A DNA stretch of 64,000 bases from Desulfoscipio gibsoniae DSM 7213 (lineage in GTDB: Bacteria; Bacillota; Desulfotomaculia; Desulfotomaculales; Desulfallaceae), in the NCBI RefSeq assembly GCF_000233715.2, contig NC_021184.1, positions 4,791,530-4,855,529 on the forward strand, given 5' to 3'. Below the pieces are notes generated by a model. It did not search any database. It saw only the letters and a list, made by a program, of their open reading frames with translations, and was not told where the DNA came from. The stretch's first letter is position 1. Each line of letters opens with the position of its first letter. The translations under genes and the position numbers were made by a program. This document shows, one piece after another, positions 60,670 through 64,000 of the stretch.

Positions 60670-62058
60670 TCACTTTCCAATACAAAAATCGGAAAAAATT
60701 TTATCAACTATATGTTCAGTAATAGCTGTACCATTTATTTCACTCACAGCCTCCCAGGCATCTCGTATATCAATGGCTATTAAATCAATGGACACTCCCT
60801 GACTAATAGCCTCTTTTACATCTCTTAAATGATTGACAGCTTTGACCAGTTGGTTTTTATGTCTTATATTACTTATCATAACACCATCTTTAGGAACAAC
60901 CTTACCTTCAGTAACCATGGATACAATTTCTTTTTCTAATTTTTCAATACCTGTTTCCTCAAAAGCCGAAATATCTACCAAAGGCCAATGCGGCAGTATA
61001 TTTGTTAATTTATAACTAATATCAGAATTCTTCATATCTTGTATATCAATTTTATTTAAAACCTTTACACCTCTTTTAGTTTTTACCAATTCAATAATTT
61101 GATCATCTGCACTATTTAACCCATCTTGGGCATCAAATACCATAATTATAAAATCAGCAATATCAATACTCTCCCGGGTTTTTTGTACTCCAATCTTTTC
61201 TATTAAATCTTCGGTTTCCCGAATACCTGCGGTATCAATAATCTTTAGTGGTACCCCACCAATATTTATGACTTCTTCAATTAAATCTCTGGTAGTACCA
61301 GGTATATCAGTAACAATAGCTCTATTTTCTTTTAATAAAACATTCAGTAACGACGATTTACCCACATTTGGTTTGCCGATAATAACAGTCCGCAAACCTT
61401 CGCGGTATATTCTACCTGTTTCCGCGTTTTCTAAAAGTTCATTTATTTCCTGTTCTATTTGTTCAACACTTTTTTGCACCTCTGACAGGTTATATTCTTC
61501 CACATCCTCTTCAGGAAAATCAATATTAGCCTCAATAAGCGCAGTTATCTCAAGCAATTTCTGCTGTATATCATTTATCTTATTGGAAAGCCCTCCAGAC
61601 AATTGTCCCATAGCCAGGCGCATAGCATCATCTGTATTAGCCCTTATAATATCAATAATTGATTCAGCTTGTATTAAATCCAGCCTTCCATTTAAAAAAG
61701 CACGCTTAGTAAATTCACCAGGCTCTGCCAGGCGTGCCCCCATTTTTAAAACTAACTCCAATATTTTACGCATCGGCAGCGCTCCGCCGTGGCAATTAAT
61801 TTCAATCACATCTTCTTTAGTATAAGAATGTGGTGCTCTCATGACCCCAACTAAAACCTCATCTATGATTTCCCCACTATCAGGGTCATGGATATAACCA
61901 TAAATAAGTTTAAATGTTTGCTGATGCCAGTTAGTTTTTTGTCTTGTATGAAATATGTTATCGATTATTTCGGTAGCTTCCGGTCCGCTTATCCTGACTA
62001 TACCGATACCGCCTTCACCTAATGGAGTTGAAATAGCGGCAATGGTGTCGCCAATCAT
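60670..62058 (-). CDS. mnmE: tRNA modification GTPase MnmE (TrmE)
   Basis: A 462-residue GTPase that works with MnmG on U34. It has an N-terminal formyl-THF-binding domain (DTIAAISTPLGEGGIGIVRI), a helical domain, an inserted G domain with VIIGKPNVGKSSLLNVLL (P loop, about 227-238), DIPGTTRD and NKID, and the conserved C-terminus FSDFCIGK with the invariant Cys. Full length. It follows a hairpin at 62082-62111, so some transcripts from upstream may stop before it. Confidence 0.98.
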   Translation of the reverse strand: MIGDTIAAISTPLGEGGIGIVRISGPEATEIIDNIFHTRQKTNWHQQTFKLIYGYIHDPDSGEIIDEVLVGVMRAPHSYTKEDVIEINCHGGALPMRKILELVLKMGARLAEPGEFTKRAFLNGRLDLIQAESIIDIIRANTDDAMRLAMGQLSGGLSNKINDIQQKLLEITALIEANIDFPEEDVEEYNLSEVQKSVEQIEQEINELLENAETGRIYREGLRTVIIGKPNVGKSSLLNVLLKENRAIVTDIPGTTRDLIEEVINIGGVPLKIIDTAGIRETEDLIEKIGVQKTRESIDIADFIIMVFDAQDGLNSADDQIIELVKTKRGVKVLNKIDIQDMKNSDISYKLTNILPHWPLVDISAFEETGIEKLEKEIVSMVTEGKVVPKDGVMISNIRHKNQLVKAVNHLRDVKEAISQGVSIDLIAIDIRDAWEAVSEINGTAITEHIVDKIFSDFCIGK

Positions 62059-62081
62059 TAAAAGATACCTCCGTTTTAAAA

Positions 62082-62111
62082 AACCCAGCCCGGGTTTTTC
62101 CGTGCTGGGTT
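62082..62111 (-). terminator. Intrinsic terminator or attenuator between jag and mnmE
   Basis: An 8-bp stem AACCCAGC/GCTGGGTT with a 14-base loop that can itself pair partly. On the minus strand it is followed by a T run (TTTTTTAAAA). It lies 12 bases past the jag stop and 24 bases before mnmE, so it would tune read-through. Confidence 0.8.
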
Positions 62112-62122
62112 AATTATCATAT

Positions 62123-62743
62123 TTATTTTTTCGGTGCTATAATTATTTTGCGATAGGGCTCTTCTCCCTCACTAAATGTGTATATATCATCCCTACCCTG
62201 AAGTGCGGTATGAATTATTCTTCTTTCCATTGAATTCATAGGCTCCAATATTACATTGCGACCCCTTTGGCGTGCTTTATCCGCTAATTTATAAGCCAAC
62301 TTTTTTAATGTATCCTCTCTTCGCTTGCGATATCCCTCGATATCAATAAAAATCCTTTTTCTTTTCTCCATATTTTTATTGGCAGATAAATTTACTAAGT
62401 ATTGTAATGCATCCAAAGTTTCTCCCCGTCTGCCTATTAATATACCCAAATCAGGACCGTTTATATTTATCAGTATTTTTTCATCTTTTTCAATCAAATC
62501 TATATCTACATTCAAATTCATTAACTTCATAATTTTACCAAGTAATCCCCGGGCCTGTCTGGCCGCTGTTTCTTTTATTTTAACTCTAACCCTAGCCGGC
62601 TTGACACCTATAAATCCAAACAGCCCTTTACTAGGTTCTTCTATAATTTCTATATCAACTTCTTCTCGAGAAACGTTTAATTCAGCCAGGGCAATTTCAA
62701 CTGCATCGTCTACTGTTTTGCCGCTCTTTTCAATATAACTCAC
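62123..62743 (-). CDS. jag: RNA-binding protein Jag/KhpB
   Basis: A 206-residue protein with an N-terminal Jag domain (EKSGKTVDDAVEIALAELNV; FGFIGVKPARVRVK), a KH domain (NGPDLGILIGRRGETLDALQ with the GxxG loop near 110) and a C-terminal R3H domain (MNSMERRIIHTALQ). It binds RNA with KhpA and affects cell division and envelope growth in Firmicutes. Its ATG overlaps the yidC stop by 4 bases, so it is coupled to it, the usual spoIIIJ-jag pairing. Confidence 0.96.
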   Translation of the reverse strand: MSYIEKSGKTVDDAVEIALAELNVSREEVDIEIIEEPSKGLFGFIGVKPARVRVKIKETAARQARGLLGKIMKLMNLNVDIDLIEKDEKILININGPDLGILIGRRGETLDALQYLVNLSANKNMEKRKRIFIDIEGYRKRREDTLKKLAYKLADKARQRGRNVILEPMNSMERRIIHTALQGRDDIYTFSEGEEPYRKIIIAPKK

Positions 62744-63411
62744 TTCGAAGGAGCTCCCTCCTTTGCTTGCTCAACCTGCCTATTAACCAATAATTGTTGT
62801 GTAAATCCCAATATATTAAACATCACCCAGTATAATACTAAGCCAGATGGCACTGTAGTACTTATCCAAGCAATAAATACAGGCATCATATACAGCATCA
62901 TGCGCTGTGTTTGATCAGCTGTCGATGTGGTTAATCTTGTCTGCATGAATGTAGTAACGCCTGCCAGTACAGGTAAAATAAAAAAGGGGTCCTTATCTGA
63001 TAATGTATTTATCCAAAAAAATCCTGCATGTTCAGTACTCTTAAATTCTATATGCAATAATGAGCGATATAAAGCAATGAGTATAGGCATTTGTACCAAA
63101 ATAGGTAGGCAACCAGCCATGGGATTAACATTATGTTCCTTGTACATTTCCATAATTTTTTGCTGCATTTTTTGCGGATCTTTATTTTTATACTTCTCTT
63201 GAATCTCTTTAAGCTTGGGTTGTATTTCTTGCATCTTTTTCATTGACACCATTTGTTTTTGGTTCAATGGAAACAAAACTAATTTAATTAAAATTGTCAA
63301 TATGATAATAGCCAAACCATAACTTGGCAACCCTAGAGTAACCGTCCATTCATATAGCCAATGTGTTAAAGATGTTATACCATTAACCAAGATCTGAAAT
63401 AATTCCCCCAA
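62740..63411 (-). CDS. yidC: Membrane protein insertase YidC/SpoIIIJ
   Basis: A 223-residue insertase with five hydrophobic segments. SYGLAIIILTILIKLVLFPL carries the conserved Arg/Lys-type groove residue region, and MQEIQPKLKEIQEKYKNKDP is the cytoplasmic coiled hairpin. NPMAGCLPILVQMPILIALY and the closing VPSGLVLYWVMFNI are family hallmarks. No lipobox or signal sequence is visible, unlike many Gram-positive relatives; this short form is usual in clostridia. It lies 24 bases after yidD. Confidence 0.96.
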   Translation of the reverse strand: MGELFQILVNGITSLTHWLYEWTVTLGLPSYGLAIIILTILIKLVLFPLNQKQMVSMKKMQEIQPKLKEIQEKYKNKDPQKMQQKIMEMYKEHNVNPMAGCLPILVQMPILIALYRSLLHIEFKSTEHAGFFWINTLSDKDPFFILPVLAGVTTFMQTRLTTSTADQTQRMMLYMMPVFIAWISTTVPSGLVLYWVMFNILGFTQQLLVNRQVEQAKEGAPSK

Positions 63412-63435
63412 ACCATCGCCTCCTATGGCTATAAA

Positions 63436-63645
63436 TCATTTAACCGGGTCATATCCCCCCGGGTGAAAAGGATGGCATTTTAATATTCTAATTACTGTTT
63501 TAACTATCCCTTTACATACACCATACTTTAACAACGCCTGTACAGCATATTCCGAACATGTAGGATAAAACCTGCAACTGGGTCCTTTAAGCGGGGAAAT
63601 ATACTTCTGGTAAAGGCGAACGATACTAATTAATATTATTTTCAT
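63436..63645 (-). CDS. yidD: Membrane protein insertion efficiency factor YidD
   Basis: A 69-residue amphipathic protein with [20 protein letters not shown], followed by [11 protein letters not shown] and the closing [12 protein letters not shown], all invariant family blocks including the three Cys. It helps YidC insert membrane proteins. It begins 2 bases after the rnpA stop. Confidence 0.97.
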   Translation of the reverse strand: MKIILISIVRLYQKYISPLKGPSCRFYPTCSEYAVQALLKYGVCKGIVKTVIRILKCHPFHPGGYDPVK

Positions 63646-63647
63646 TC

Positions 63648-63995
63648 TTAAGTTTCCCTTGTTATATGTTTACTTATTCTGTACGCCAATTTTTCCATAC
63701 CATTTTTTAAGGCTTTATAACTTATTTCATCTATGCCTTTACGAGCAATAAATATATAATCGTAACCATTTAAAAACCAGTCTTTATTTAACCTACATAT
63801 TTCTTTCATTCTCCTGCGTACAAAATTCCTTCTTACAGCCTTACCTATTTTCTTACTAACAGAAAAACCGAGTCTCTTTAAATTCAGGTTATTTTTATAT
63901 ACAAAAATTACAGTATACCGGTTTGATAAAGATATGCCCTTATTGTATACTTTACGATAATCACTATTTTTTTTAATTAAGTATTTCTTCTGCAT
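63648..63995 (-). CDS. rnpA: Ribonuclease P protein component
   Basis: A 115-residue basic protein that supports the RNase P RNA in 5' tRNA maturation. It has [40 protein letters not shown] and [10 protein letters not shown], including the R-N/F-x-x-R-R-x-K-E signature helix. The window ends 5 bases upstream, where rpmH would be expected next, followed by the origin. Confidence 0.97.
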   Translation of the reverse strand: MQKKYLIKKNSDYRKVYNKGISLSNRYTVIFVYKNNLNLKRLGFSVSKKIGKAVRRNFVRRRMKEICRLNKDWFLNGYDYIFIARKGIDEISYKALKNGMEKLAYRISKHITRET

Positions 63996-64000
63996 TGATT

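Noticed and set aside
63996..64000. oriC or DnaA boxes in this window
   Set aside because: The gene order places the origin beyond the right edge, past rpmH; no DnaA-box cluster was seen within the window.

Overview
The window looks like chromosomal DNA of a spore-forming, strictly anaerobic Firmicute, most plausibly a Desulfotomaculum-like member of the Peptococcaceae sensu lato. The right end has the classic order rnpA-yidD-yidC-jag-mnmE-mnmG-rsmG-parA-parB with a perfect parS site, so oriC lies just beyond the right edge and the minus strand is the leading strand. YyaC points to sporulation. A flavodiiron protein, a relic of hybrid-cluster protein and a Lon-type protease between rplI and dnaB fit anaerobic clostridia. 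The genus is an inference.

Layout. 1-1200 is a graveyard: a membrane-protein tail, an integrase relic, a MNT antitoxin whose HepT partner is frameshifted and truncated, GC-rich hairpins and an hcp fragment. 1217-2413 is an intact flavodiiron protein. 2.5-40.4 kb is a very large exopolysaccharide/cell-surface glycan locus. It holds two WecG/TagA transferases plus a duplicated WecG scrap, two priming sugar transferases, one intact Wzx flippase plus flippase scraps, three O-antigen-ligase/polymerase domains (one fused to a glycosyltransferase), at least six further GT4 enzymes, a GtrABC-type glucosylation module, nucleotide-sugar enzymes (UDP-glucose dehydrogenase, UXS-like decarboxylase, CapD-like dehydratase, several epimerases), an LCP ligase, a FemAB-like and a GNAT-like transferase and a deacetylase-like protein. 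The last module (36.3-40.4 kb) reads as dehydrogenase, oxidoreductase, formyltransferase and aminotransferase, and could make a formamido-sugar uronic acid. 40.5-40.7 kb holds tRNA-Glu and tRNA-Lys. 40.8-56 kb is housekeeping: purA, dnaB, lonC, rplI, yybS, rpsR-ssb-rpsF with an S6:S18 leader and a good promoter, DUF951, M18 aminopeptidase, CvpA, YkvI and yyaC. A complete IS (48.5-50.5 kb) separates yybS-rplI-lonC-dnaB from rpsR. 56-64 kb is the origin-proximal block, with a TnpB relic between parA and rsmG.

How it works together. Nucleotide sugars are made by the dehydrogenases, epimerases and aminotransferase. The priming transferases load undecaprenyl phosphate, GT4/WecG enzymes extend the chain, Wzx flips it, Wzy/WaaL-type proteins polymerise or ligate it, and the LCP protein probably anchors it to peptidoglycan. 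The locus carries many recombination marks: partial gene duplications, two near-identical 28-bp perfect palindromes with matching changes in both arms, A+T-rich inserted modules, and two glycosyltransferase genes whose apparent starts are out of frame at short simple-sequence tracts. Those marks are the most unusual content here.
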